A stretch of DNA of 64,000 nt from Marinobacter sp050379415 (GTDB taxonomy: Bacteria > Pseudomonadota > Gammaproteobacteria > Pseudomonadales > Oleiphilaceae), in contig NZ_JBNRLS010000006.1 in the NCBI RefSeq assembly GCF_050379415.1, forward strand, positions 42,306 through 106,305, in the 5' to 3' direction. Positions 8,953 to 16,959 of this stretch are shown here, piece by piece. The notes beneath the pieces are model-generated. The model did not search any database, was not told the origin of the DNA, and saw only the letters and a list, made by a program, of their open reading frames with translations. The position numbers and the translations under genes are program-made. Position 1 is the stretch's first letter. Every line of letters starts with the position of its first letter.

Positions 8953-9651
8953 TCACCATCCCATGACCGTTTTGACGAAAGGAATGGTCAGCCGCCTCTG
9001 GGCCTGTAATGAGTTCTCGTCCAGGACATCAAGCATGGCGAGCAGGTCGCCCAGGCGGCGTGGCGCCCGACGCATGATGAAGCTGGCGACATCGTCGCTC
9101 ATGACCAGGCCACGCTGCTCGGCCCTGGCCTGAAGAATGGTCTGACGGTCTTCGTCCCGGTAGATACCGAGCTGCAGGGTCAGTCCGTGAGTGAGCCGTG
9201 AAACCAGATCCGGCAGTTGGAAGCCAAGGGAAGTCGGCACTTCAGAGATGCTGACCATCAACAGGCCGCCGCGATCGTGAATACGGTTGTAAAGGTGGAA
9301 AACAGCTTCCTCCCAGGTGGCATCACCGGCGATCCGGTCCAGATCATCGAGGCAGACAAGATCCTGGGTATCCAGGCCGGCCAGCGCCTCGGGGCCGAAC
9401 GGCTCAAGCTCTGCGATACTGATACACACGGCTGACCAGCCGCGCGCCTCGGCATGGTGACAGGCCGCCTGGAGCAAGTGACTTTTCCCGGTATCCGAAT
9501 CGCCACAAATGACCACTACCGGAACCCCGGCCGGCTGATCGCAGATTGCTTTCAGGCGCCGTGCGGCTTCAATGTTGCGATCACCATGGAAATTATCGAA
9601 CCGGGCGTCGTCCCGTAACTTGACCCCGAGAACCAGTTGGGAAGCGCTCAT
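8953..9651 (-). CDS. hda: DnaA regulatory inactivator Hda
   Basis: AAA+ protein homologous to the DnaA ATPase domain that, with the DNA-loaded sliding clamp, stimulates ATP hydrolysis by DnaA after initiation. I place the start at ATG 9651, which overlaps the end of the pgsA-like gene (stop 9648-9650) and gives MSASQLVLGVKLRDD, a normal Hda N-terminus with the clamp-binding type QLVLGV motif; a longer reading to 9756 would run through its neighbour. Walker A is CGDSDTGKSHL, Walker B LVCLDDLD, and a sensor-2 type arginine lies in the RRAPRRLGDL helix. The product is 232 residues. Confidence 0.94.
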   Translation of the reverse strand: MSASQLVLGVKLRDDARFDNFHGDRNIEAARRLKAICDQPAGVPVVVICGDSDTGKSHLLQAACHHAEARGWSAVCISIAELEPFGPEALAGLDTQDLVCLDDLDRIAGDATWEEAVFHLYNRIHDRGGLLMVSISEVPTSLGFQLPDLVSRLTHGLTLQLGIYRDEDRQTILQARAEQRGLVMSDDVASFIMRRAPRRLGDLLAMLDVLDENSLQAQRRLTIPFVKTVMGW

Positions 9652-10208
9652 GACTGCTTGGCCCTCCAGGCCCGTACACCCCAGACCAGCACGTAATGCC
9701 CGCCGCTGATCACGGCCGAAACCGCCACCAGCAGGATACCCGCATCCAGGACCCATGGCTGCATGGGCAAATCTGCAAGCAGGATGATGATGGCCAGCAC
9801 GACCAGGATCTGGATCAGCGTATTGATCTTACCGAGCACGCTCGGCTCCATTTCATACCGCCCGATGCTGTAATGATAGGCTAGCGCCCCGATGACAATC
9901 AGAAGGTCACGCCCCAGCACAACCAGAAACAGCCAGACCGGCAACACCGAAGTCAGCGTCAGCATCAGATACGCCGTGATCAGCAGGGCCTTGTCTGCCA
10001 GCGGATCCGCGATTGCGCCAACCCGGGAACGCCAGTTGTAATGCCGTGCCAGGAAGCCGTCAAAACCATCAGAAACCGCCGCCACGAAAAAGATCAGCAG
10101 GGCCAGCCGATAGTTCTCCATCCACAGGGCGCCGGCAAAGGGAGCTATCAGCACAATGCGCAGGAACGTCAGCGCATTGGGTATCCATCGCCAGCGTTGC
10201 GATTTCAC
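9648..10208 (-). CDS. CDP-alcohol phosphatidyltransferase family protein (PgsA-like)
   Basis: Integral membrane enzyme that transfers a phosphatidyl group from CDP-diacylglycerol to an alcohol. The family signature DG-x2-AR-x8-G-x3-D-x3-D is complete (DGFDGFLARHYNWRSRVGAIADPLAD), with both catalytic aspartates. The N-terminus IPNALTFLRIVLIAPF is typical of phosphatidylglycerophosphate synthases, and several hydrophobic helices follow. It is 186 residues. It may be a second PgsA-type enzyme or a cardiolipin synthase of the CAP type; the sequence alone does not settle the acceptor. It sits between DUF2066 and hda in a tight minus-strand cluster. Confidence 0.88.
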   Translation of the reverse strand: MKSQRWRWIPNALTFLRIVLIAPFAGALWMENYRLALLIFFVAAVSDGFDGFLARHYNWRSRVGAIADPLADKALLITAYLMLTLTSVLPVWLFLVVLGRDLLIVIGALAYHYSIGRYEMEPSVLGKINTLIQILVVLAIIILLADLPMQPWVLDAGILLVAVSAVISGGHYVLVWGVRAWRAKQS

Positions 10209-10229
10209 AAGGCTCCCTCCGGTAATGCC

Positions 10230-11543
10230 TTACTCTTCTCCGGCATTTCCAATGGCTGGTGACGGTTGCCAGCGGTAGTACAGCAACTGGTAAAGCGATT
10301 CGAAGGCCTGTTCCGTACCCTCGGAATCCAGTGGCAGTTCTCCGGACTCAGGCCCGGCGTTTGCCGCCTTTTCGGTGGCTGCATTGTCCATGGCCCCGGC
10401 ACCACTCTCAACCCCGGCTTCCGGCACGGCTTCAGCTTCTGAAGCGGGACTCGCCTCCGGCTCTGGCTCCGTGCTCTCCGGCTCCGGATCGGGCACATAG
10501 GAACCGGCGTCCAGGGGGATAAAGCGGGGATCCAGCGCAACATACTCCTTGAGCTGGTCCAGTTCGCCGTTGAAGGTGACTCGCAGGGTCAGCTGATCAC
10601 CTTTGACCCGCGAGGCGCCCACTGCCTGAACCGGCGTGAACCCTTCAAGAATCCGGGTTGCCTTGCCGTAATCCTCCACCGACTGGATACCCTGTATAAC
10701 GATATCAACCTGGGGGAGATCGCCCACTTCGCCTGCGGCTACCGCATAACGACCGGCATACCGATCTGCCCAGCGGTCAATCACCGCCCGGGCAAGGGCC
10801 TGGGGATTTGCGGCGGTGGCCACTTCCTCACCACCGTCCATGGACATGCCGTCAAAGACCCAACCGGCACGCCACTGGCCGCCACTCTGACTGACCCGGA
10901 CCAACGCCATCACATCATGACTGGTGTCCGGCGCGGAGGAGCGAACGCGGCCGACAAACTGACCCCAGATCTCGGACAGCAACTCCCGGTCACCCCGGAA
11001 GGTTTCGGGGGGAAGTGCCAGCGGAAGCCCCCGCTCGCTCGCCGCCTGTGCAAAAGCTGACTGCCATTGGTCCGCCTCGCCACCTTCTGTGATCAGGCGA
11101 CGGGATCCCCTTTCCTCGACCGCGACCCAGGCCAGGGTCAGGGGCCGGTTAGCGCCCCAGACCGGGGCATCGATGGAAGCCAGGGCCCGGTTGACACCAA
11201 CCGCCCCGAACGACATCTGCAACCGGCTGCCACCATCCTCTCCCCGGAGGAACTGGTAGGAAAGCAGCAGGGATTCTGCTTCGGCAAGTACTGACTGAGC
11301 GCCATCCCGGGCCAGCACGTCCCGGCTTCCGGAGACACGCACCAGCACGCGGCGCAATCCCTCTGCATAACCCTGCTGCAGCTGCGCTGCGGAGGAGCCG
11401 TCCACCGGCACCTCGACGGAATAGAGCCCGGAGACTGTTACTGCCTGAGCCGGCGCACCCAGAAAGGCAAAGCCCAATAACAAAACGGCCGCCCGCACGG
11501 CAGCCCTGGATACCCGCGCCAAGTATTGTCCTTTTACTGACAT
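10230..11543 (-). CDS. DUF2066 domain-containing exported protein
   Basis: A 437-residue protein with a cleavable-looking signal peptide (AAVLLLGFAFLGAPAQA) followed by the DUF2066 domain (VSGLYSVEVPVDGSSAAQLQQG, ALRRVLVRVSGS-type core). The last hundred residues are low complexity and acidic, rich in Pro, Glu, Ala and Ser (EPEPESTEPEPEASPASE), then end in ALYQLLYYRWQP-like sequence. The function is unknown. The gene is conserved in Pseudomonas relatives between purM and hda, as here. It is divergent from purM, with 113 bases between that must hold both promoters. Confidence 0.88.
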   Translation of the reverse strand: MSVKGQYLARVSRAAVRAAVLLLGFAFLGAPAQAVTVSGLYSVEVPVDGSSAAQLQQGYAEGLRRVLVRVSGSRDVLARDGAQSVLAEAESLLLSYQFLRGEDGGSRLQMSFGAVGVNRALASIDAPVWGANRPLTLAWVAVEERGSRRLITEGGEADQWQSAFAQAASERGLPLALPPETFRGDRELLSEIWGQFVGRVRSSAPDTSHDVMALVRVSQSGGQWRAGWVFDGMSMDGGEEVATAANPQALARAVIDRWADRYAGRYAVAAGEVGDLPQVDIVIQGIQSVEDYGKATRILEGFTPVQAVGASRVKGDQLTLRVTFNGELDQLKEYVALDPRFIPLDAGSYVPDPEPESTEPEPEASPASEAEAVPEAGVESGAGAMDNAATEKAANAGPESGELPLDSEGTEQAFESLYQLLYYRWQPSPAIGNAGEE

Positions 11544-11656
11544 GAATCACCCTGGTGTTCGCATGGATGGCGCATAGGATACACCATGGCCTATACAGTG
11601 AGTAGCTGTTAAAATCCGCGGCCTGTCCCACTTTTGCCAACGGCCCTATAAACACC

Positions 11657-12721
11657 ATGAGCGAACAGAAGCCCTCCCTGACTTACCGCGACGCCGGCGT
11701 TGACATCGACGCGGGCAACGACCTCGTCAACCGGATCAAGGACACCGCCGCCCGCACCCGCAGGCCGGAAGTGCTTGGCGGCCTCGGCGGCTTCGGCGCC
11801 ATGGTAGCCATCCCCCCGGGCTACAACGAACCGGTGCTGGTTTCCGGCACTGACGGTGTTGGCACCAAGCTACGGCTGGCCATGCAGCTCGAAAAGCACG
11901 ACAGCATCGGTATCGACCTGGTTGCCATGTGCGTCAACGATCTGGTCGTCGGTGGCGCCGAGCCGCTGTTCTTCCTGGATTATTACGCCACCGGCAAACT
12001 GAACGTTGATGTGGCCTCCCAGGTGGTATCCGGCATCGGCGAAGGTTGCGAACAGGCCGGTTGCGCCCTGGTGGGAGGCGAGACCGCCGAGATGCCGGGC
12101 ATGTACGAAGGCGAAGATTACGATTTGGCAGGGTTCTGTGTCGGCGTGGCAGAGCGCAGCGAAATCATTGACGGCAGCCGTGTACAGGCCGGCGACGTGC
12201 TACTGGCCCTGGGCTCCTCCGGCCCCCACTCCAACGGTTACTCCCTGATCCGCAAGATCCTGGAAGTGAGCAGGGCCGACCTTGATCAGCCTATCGGTGA
12301 CACCACCCTGGCCAACGCTCTGATGGCCCCGACGCGGATCTACGTCAAGAACCTGCTGCAACTGATCCGTGAAGTGGATGTCCGCGCCCTCTCCCACATT
12401 ACCGGTGGCGGCCTGCCAGAGAACATTCCCAGGGTACTGCCAAACGGCAGCATCGCTGCCATTGATACCGAGAGCTGGGAGCTGCCTCCGGTATTCCAGT
12501 GGCTGAAAGATGCTGGTGGCGTTGCCATCGAGGAAATGTATCGCACCTTCAATTGCGGCATCGGCATGATTGTCTGCGTTCCGGCCAACCAGAAAGACCT
12601 GGCGCTGGATACTCTCAATGCCATGGGTGAGAAGGCCTGGCAGGTCGGCGTAATCGAAAACGGTGATGATGCGGAAGCCGATGCGGTGGTTCGTTACGCA
12701 CCGGGACTGCTGTCAGCATGA
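11657..12721 (+). CDS. purM: Phosphoribosylformylglycinamidine cyclo-ligase
   Basis: AIR synthetase, step five of purine synthesis: it closes the imidazole ring using ATP. The 354-residue product begins with SLTYRDAGVDIDAGNDLV, the standard PurM N-terminus, and shows LVSGTDGVGTKLRLA, CVNDLVVGGAEPLFFLDYYA, GGETAEMPGMY, SSGPHSNGYSLIR and HITGGGLPENIPR, which form the nucleotide site. It is followed directly by purN with an ATGA overlap (12718-12721), the usual gammaproteobacterial pair. I see no clear PurR-type operator in the short upstream region. Confidence 0.98.
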   Translation: MSEQKPSLTYRDAGVDIDAGNDLVNRIKDTAARTRRPEVLGGLGGFGAMVAIPPGYNEPVLVSGTDGVGTKLRLAMQLEKHDSIGIDLVAMCVNDLVVGGAEPLFFLDYYATGKLNVDVASQVVSGIGEGCEQAGCALVGGETAEMPGMYEGEDYDLAGFCVGVAERSEIIDGSRVQAGDVLLALGSSGPHSNGYSLIRKILEVSRADLDQPIGDTTLANALMAPTRIYVKNLLQLIREVDVRALSHITGGGLPENIPRVLPNGSIAAIDTESWELPPVFQWLKDAGGVAIEEMYRTFNCGIGMIVCVPANQKDLALDTLNAMGEKAWQVGVIENGDDAEADAVVRYAPGLLSA

Positions 12722-13380
12722 AGGCAGAACAAGCTCCACTGCCCAAGATCCTCGTCCTTGTTTCCGGCAGCGGCACCAACCTGCAGGCGCTGATTGATGC
12801 CAGCCGGGAACGCGACTTTCCCGGCCAGATCACCGCCGTTGGCTCCAACCGCCCCGGGGTCTTTGCCCTGGAGCGGGCGGCCCAGGCCAACATCGAAACC
12901 TTTGTGGTCGATCACAAGGGATTCGAAAGCCGGGAGGATTTTGATGCCGCTCTGATGGCCGAGATTCGCCGCCACAACCCCGACCTCATTGTTCTGGCAG
13001 GCTTCATGCGGATCCTGACCACGGACTTTGTGCGGGCCTTCCGGGGCAAGATGCTCAACATCCATCCATCCCTGTTGCCCAAATACACCGGCCTCAACAC
13101 CCATCAGCGTGCCATTGAAGCGGGCGACACCCTGCACGGGGTTTCGGTTCATTTCGTGACGGAAGAGCTGGATGGCGGCCCGGTGATTGCCCAGGCGGAA
13201 GTTCAGGTGGCTCCGAACGACACCCCGGAATCCCTGGCAGAGAAAGTACAGGAGAAGGAACACATACTGTATCCGATCGTGGTTCGCTGGTTCTGCGAGG
13301 GTCGCATCCAGCTGGGCAGCGACTACATCCTGTTCGACGGCGAAATCCTGAAAGCCCCGATGCGGCTGCCCGACAACTGA
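12718..13380 (+). CDS. purN: Phosphoribosylglycinamide formyltransferase
   Basis: 10-formyl-THF-dependent GAR transformylase, step three of purine synthesis. Key signatures are VLVSGSGTNLQALIDA near the N-terminus, the formyl-folate site LAGFMRILT, the catalytic block NIHPSLLPKYTGLNTHQRAIEAG (Asn and His of the triad) and VHFVTEELDGGPVIAQ (Asp of the triad). At 220 residues it has normal length. Its ATG overlaps the purM stop, so translation should be coupled. The next gene begins about 70 bases downstream. Confidence 0.97.
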   Translation: MKAEQAPLPKILVLVSGSGTNLQALIDASRERDFPGQITAVGSNRPGVFALERAAQANIETFVVDHKGFESREDFDAALMAEIRRHNPDLIVLAGFMRILTTDFVRAFRGKMLNIHPSLLPKYTGLNTHQRAIEAGDTLHGVSVHFVTEELDGGPVIAQAEVQVAPNDTPESLAEKVQEKEHILYPIVVRWFCEGRIQLGSDYILFDGEILKAPMRLPDN

Positions 13381-13453
13381 ACAGATTGTCATCCTCACGC
13401 CGTCCGGGAGCAGCTACACTGTCGCTGACTTTGACAGTTTGAAGGTTTGGCTC

Positions 13454-14206
13454 ATGCGCATGTCAGGATTATCCAGAAGACACGGCAGAACCCCTGCATT
13501 CCAGCGGCTGGCCATGCTGGCCCTCCTGCTCTTACCCATCGTCTCTACGGCACAGGAAGCCACTCAGGAGTTGATTTCCTCCCGCGTGAGCTATACCGCT
13601 ACGATGGACAAAGGTCTCGAGATAAACGGCACCGCCGTGCGCAGCCTCACCTCACAGAACAACGATATCTGGCTATACCGCACCGATGTCGACTCTTTCA
13701 TCGCCGATATTGACGAATCCCTGATCCTGAAATGGGAAAACGGCCGGGTGATCCCCCTGCGTTACCGTTACCGCCTCTCCGGCGTTTTTATCAGGGACCG
13801 GGAGCAGTCCATCGACTTTGACTGGGACAAGGGAATCGCAACCGGCAGCTATCGGGATAACAGCTTTGAAATACCTTTGAAGGAAGGCGCCCTGGACCCG
13901 CTCGGCTTCCAACTTCAGCTGCGCCAGGACATCAAGGCCGGCAAGCGGGAAATGAGCTACCAGGTGATCGACGGCGGCGACTATGACGAGGAGAAGTTTG
14001 CCGTCATCGACGAAGAGCGGGTATCCACCAATGGCGACACCATCACCCTGCTCAAGGCAGAGAAGGTGCGGGGCGAGAATGCCCGGCGCCAGACCCTGAT
14101 GTGGTTCGATCCACAACAGGATTTTCTGCTGTCACGTCTGCTGCAGATTGAACCCGACGGCAGCCGTTATGAATTGCGCCTGAAGGATGCAGAACTGGGG
14201 CACTAA
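13454..14206 (+). CDS. DUF3108 domain-containing exported protein
   Basis: About 250 residues with a signal peptide (LAMLALLLLPIVSTAQ) followed by a DUF3108 domain, a predicted beta-rich periplasmic fold. Domain landmarks are the FEIPLKEGALDPLGFQLQLRQDI stretch and a C-terminal block ending DGSRYELRLKDAELG. I choose ATG 13454, preceded by GAAGG at 13441-13445, over the TTG at 13439. The family often follows purN in this group; its job is unknown, possibly at the outer membrane. Its 3' end overlaps the convergent avtA gene by a few bases. Confidence 0.87.
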   Translation: MRMSGLSRRHGRTPAFQRLAMLALLLLPIVSTAQEATQELISSRVSYTATMDKGLEINGTAVRSLTSQNNDIWLYRTDVDSFIADIDESLILKWENGRVIPLRYRYRLSGVFIRDREQSIDFDWDKGIATGSYRDNSFEIPLKEGALDPLGFQLQLRQDIKAGKREMSYQVIDGGDYDEEKFAVIDEERVSTNGDTITLLKAEKVRGENARRQTLMWFDPQQDFLLSRLLQIEPDGSRYELRLKDAELGH

Positions 14207-15480
14207 GCTTTCCTTCCGGCCTCTGCCCACACGGCTTTCACTTCGTCCGCAATGATCCGGAGGCCTTCGGCCACGCGCTCATCGTCCTGGGAATAGGTCA
14301 CCCGCAGGCACTCGTGGCGGTGGCGCCAGCCATCCTCCGGCAATCCCGGGAAGAAGTAGTGCCCGGATACCACCAGCACGCCCCTGCCCTTCAGTCGCTG
14401 GTATAGCTCCAGACTGGAGATGGGCAGGTCCGGGAACCATAACCACAGGAACATGGCGCCTTCGGGTTTATGGATATACCAGCGGCAGCTGTCCTCGCCC
14501 ATAGCCTCCCGAAAGACGGCCACCGCCTTTTCCATCTTGGCCTTGTAGAAGGGGCAGACCACGTCCCGGCTCAGGGACAGAATTTCCCCGGATCGCACCA
14601 GCGGCTCCGCCAGCATGGCACCGAAACTCCCGGTGGCCAGATTCAGGATCGCATTGATTCCGGACATTGCCTTGATGATCGGCTCGGCGGCGATGACGAT
14701 ACCGGTGCGTGCGGCCGGCAGGCCCAGCTTGGAGAGACTCAGGCAGAGTATGATTTGCTCGTTCCAGTTGGGATGCGCATCCACGAAGAGCAAACTCGGG
14801 AACGGTGTGCCGTAGGCGCCGTCGACAATCAGGGGAATGTCGTGCTGCCTGGCCATCACTTCCAACCGGGCCAGCTCACCGTCGGTGATGACGTTGCCGG
14901 TGGGGTTGGTCGGCCGGGAGACGCAAATCGCCCCGGTCTCGCCGGTGACTTCCACCGCATCAAAGTCCACGCGGTATTTGAATTCATGGGCATCGGTGAA
15001 CGAGATATCCGGCTGCACAGCCCGGAACAGTTCCGGCTCGATGCCGGCATCGGCATAACCGATGTACTCCGGCGCCAGGGGCAGCAGTATGTGTTTGTGG
15101 TGGCCGTCGCCATAATCGCCGCCAAACATGTTGAACAGCATGAAGAAGGCGGCCTGGCTGCCGTTGGTCAGGGCAATGTTTTCGGGTTTGAGGCCCCAGC
15201 CATACTCCCGGTTCAGCAGGTCCGCCAGCGAGGCGATAAATTGCTTCTCGCCCTGGGGCGGATCGTAGACCCCCACCAGGCGGCGGACATCATCCTCATT
15301 CCGGCTCATATCCCCGAGAATTTCCTGCACCCGCTGCTGGATCTCCGGAATATGCCCGGGATTCCCTCCGCCCATCATGATCATGTCATCCCCGGAGGCC
15401 ATGGCATTTCCCAGATCGTCCATCAGGGAAGTGATGCCGGCATCGGCGGTGAATTTGCGACCAAAAGCAGAGAGTTTCAT
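14203..15480 (-). CDS. avtA: Valine--pyruvate transaminase
   Basis: PLP-dependent aminotransferase (fold type I) that interconverts valine and alanine with their keto acids. The N-terminus SAFGRKFTADAGITSLMDDLG and the GGGNPGHIPEIQ motif are characteristic of AvtA rather than of generic class I/II aminotransferases. The PLP lysine lies in SLSKLGLPAARTG, and the conserved substrate Asn/Pro loop in SRPTNPTGNV. The start at ATG 15480 gives 425 residues; four extra codons upstream are possible but add nothing. It stands alone between convergent DUF3108 and the upstream DUF416 gene. Confidence 0.93.
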   Translation of the reverse strand: MKLSAFGRKFTADAGITSLMDDLGNAMASGDDMIMMGGGNPGHIPEIQQRVQEILGDMSRNEDDVRRLVGVYDPPQGEKQFIASLADLLNREYGWGLKPENIALTNGSQAAFFMLFNMFGGDYGDGHHKHILLPLAPEYIGYADAGIEPELFRAVQPDISFTDAHEFKYRVDFDAVEVTGETGAICVSRPTNPTGNVITDGELARLEVMARQHDIPLIVDGAYGTPFPSLLFVDAHPNWNEQIILCLSLSKLGLPAARTGIVIAAEPIIKAMSGINAILNLATGSFGAMLAEPLVRSGEILSLSRDVVCPFYKAKMEKAVAVFREAMGEDSCRWYIHKPEGAMFLWLWFPDLPISSLELYQRLKGRGVLVVSGHYFFPGLPEDGWRHRHECLRVTYSQDDERVAEGLRIIADEVKAVWAEAGRKA

Positions 15481-15545
15481 GGCTCTATCCAATCAGGGCT
15501 GACAAACAGGTTTAACATCAAGTGTAGCGCGGACAGCCGGGTTGT

Positions 15546-16145
15546 TTAGCTGTCCAGGGCAATTCCGAGATTGCTGACGCCGTCATTAGCGGCTTCCGCC
15601 CTCAACTCGGCGATAAAGGACTCCTTGGGAACCCGCTGGCGTTTCAACTCAAGCACCAGGTCCCGCTGGAACATCTTGTCTTCTTTCATCAGAGGGTGGT
15701 GATCGAGCAGGCGCACCAGCTCATCTTCCGAAAGGTCTTCGCCTTCTGACATCTCGATGAAGTTCATCACCGTTGCGGTGGCCAGCTGGGAGGCCTCGGT
15801 TGCCCGATGCTTGTTGGGGTTCAGGCGGTTGAGCAACGCCTGCTCCAGTAACTGGCAGAAGTCGAAGGCCGGGTAAACGCCATAGGCATCGTAGTCGTCC
15901 ACGTTGGGCGACAGGGTTTCGAGTTTGCTGAGTAACTGGGGAATGGCGGCTTCGCTGGCCTCTTTCTGGAGCATGTCCCACCCCAGGTCCAGCAGCTGGC
16001 GCATCTTGGCGCCCGTTTTCAGGCCAACGGCGTCGGCGAACAGGGCATAGTTCGGGAACGAGCGTTCCGCAAGGGCGAGCAGGAAGGCGCATTCACGCCA
16101 TCCCTGCAGTTGTGCGACGGCTTTGAGAAACTGGTTGGCGTTCAT
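15546..16145 (-). CDS. YjaG family protein (DUF416)
   Basis: A 199-residue soluble protein of the DUF416/YjaG family. Recognisable blocks are the N-terminal LKAVAQLQGWRECAFLLALAERSFPNYALF in outline, a WDMLQKE helix, and a C-terminal FQRDLVLELKRQRVPKESFIAELRAEA helix pair. Its function is unknown. Its ATG at 16145 overlaps the dcd stop at 16142-16144, so it is probably translated as the second gene after dcd. No signal or membrane segments are seen. Confidence 0.87.
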   Translation of the reverse strand: MNANQFLKAVAQLQGWRECAFLLALAERSFPNYALFADAVGLKTGAKMRQLLDLGWDMLQKEASEAAIPQLLSKLETLSPNVDDYDAYGVYPAFDFCQLLEQALLNRLNPNKHRATEASQLATATVMNFIEMSEGEDLSEDELVRLLDHHPLMKEDKMFQRDLVLELKRQRVPKESFIAELRAEAANDGVSNLGIALDS

Positions 16146-16708
16146 GTCCTGGGCAGGGTCACGCCGGTCTGGCCGAGATATTTGCCGCCCCGGTCCTTAT
16201 AGCTGGTATCGCAGACCTCATCGGACTCGAAAAACAGCATCTGGGCAACGCCTTCGTTGGCGTAGATCTTGGCCGGCAGGTTGGTGGTGTTGGAAAATTC
16301 CAGGGTCACCTGGCCTTCCCATTCCGGTTCCAGCGGCGTGACGTTCACGATGATACCGCAACGGGCATAGGTACTTTTGCCGAGGCAGATTGTGAGCACG
16401 TTTCTCGGAATCCGAAAATACTCGACGGTCCGCGCCAGCGCGAAGCTGTTGGGCGGGATGATGCAGACGTCGCCGGTGTAGTTGACGAAGCTGTTGTCGT
16501 CGAAATTCTTCGGATCGACAGTGGCGCTGTGGACGTTAGTAAAGATCTTGAATTCGTTGCTGCAGCGGACGTCGTAACCGTAGCTGGAGGTTCCGTAGGA
16601 GATGACACGGCCTTTTTCGGTTTCGCGAACCTGTCCGTGTTCGAACGGTTCGATCATGCCGTGTTGTTCGGACATCCGGCGGATCCACTTGTCGGATTTG
16701 ATGCTCAT
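16142..16708 (-). CDS. dcd: dCTP deaminase
   Basis: Deaminates dCTP to dUTP, the main bacterial source of dUTP for thymidylate synthesis. The 188-residue product has the Dcd/dUTPase signatures SYGTSSYGYDVRC, FALARTVEYFRIPRNVL, CLGKSTYARCGIIVNVTPLEPEWEGQVTLE (catalytic Glu near the end) and the C-terminal GKYLGQTGVTLPR that closes over the nucleotide. Length equals the usual bacterial trimeric enzyme. It lies downstream of apbC, separated by 250 bases that hold a palindromic repeat element. Confidence 0.97.
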   Translation of the reverse strand: MSIKSDKWIRRMSEQHGMIEPFEHGQVRETEKGRVISYGTSSYGYDVRCSNEFKIFTNVHSATVDPKNFDDNSFVNYTGDVCIIPPNSFALARTVEYFRIPRNVLTICLGKSTYARCGIIVNVTPLEPEWEGQVTLEFSNTTNLPAKIYANEGVAQMLFFESDEVCDTSYKDRGGKYLGQTGVTLPRT

Positions 16709-16815
16709 TGGTGAAATCTCGTTTCCACTGGAAAAATTGAGGCGTAGTTTACCTGTTAGCTCGGAGTCTGTCGAAGGCTCCCGGGCTTATCTCAGGACTG
16801 CTTGTTTTGGGGGCT

Positions 16816-16923
16816 GCGAAGCCAGGGGCTGCTGTCCAAAACATGCTACAAGCACATCCCTGTGCGCTTGTTTCGGGCCGTCCCTGGCCCTCAACAATTT
16901 TGGACAGCAGCCCCTGGCCTCGC
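16816..16923 (+). repeat. Three-stem palindromic intergenic element, copy A
   Basis: An outer stem encloses a core with two hairpins. The outer arms 16821-16841 and 16898-16918 are perfectly complementary over 21 bp. Beyond one mismatch (16820 against 16919) four more bases pair (GCGA 16816-16819 with TCGC 16920-16923). The core 16842-16897 contains hairpin 1 (GCACA-TCCC-TGTGC, 16851-16864) and hairpin 2 (GGGCC-GTCCCT-GGCCC, 16875-16890). Copies at 34207-34315 and 36136-36243 share the core but not the arm sequence. It lies between apbC and dcd, both on the minus strand. No U-tract follows on either strand, so it is not a simple terminator. Confidence 0.85.
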
Positions 16924-16959
16924 GATCGAGCCTTTCGGAATTCGCCCACTAAAGCCGGC

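Noticed and set aside
16749..16949. Short ORFs on both strands over repeat copy A
   Set aside because: Codons follow the palindrome; no ribosome site and no similarity to any protein. The signal is structural, not coding.
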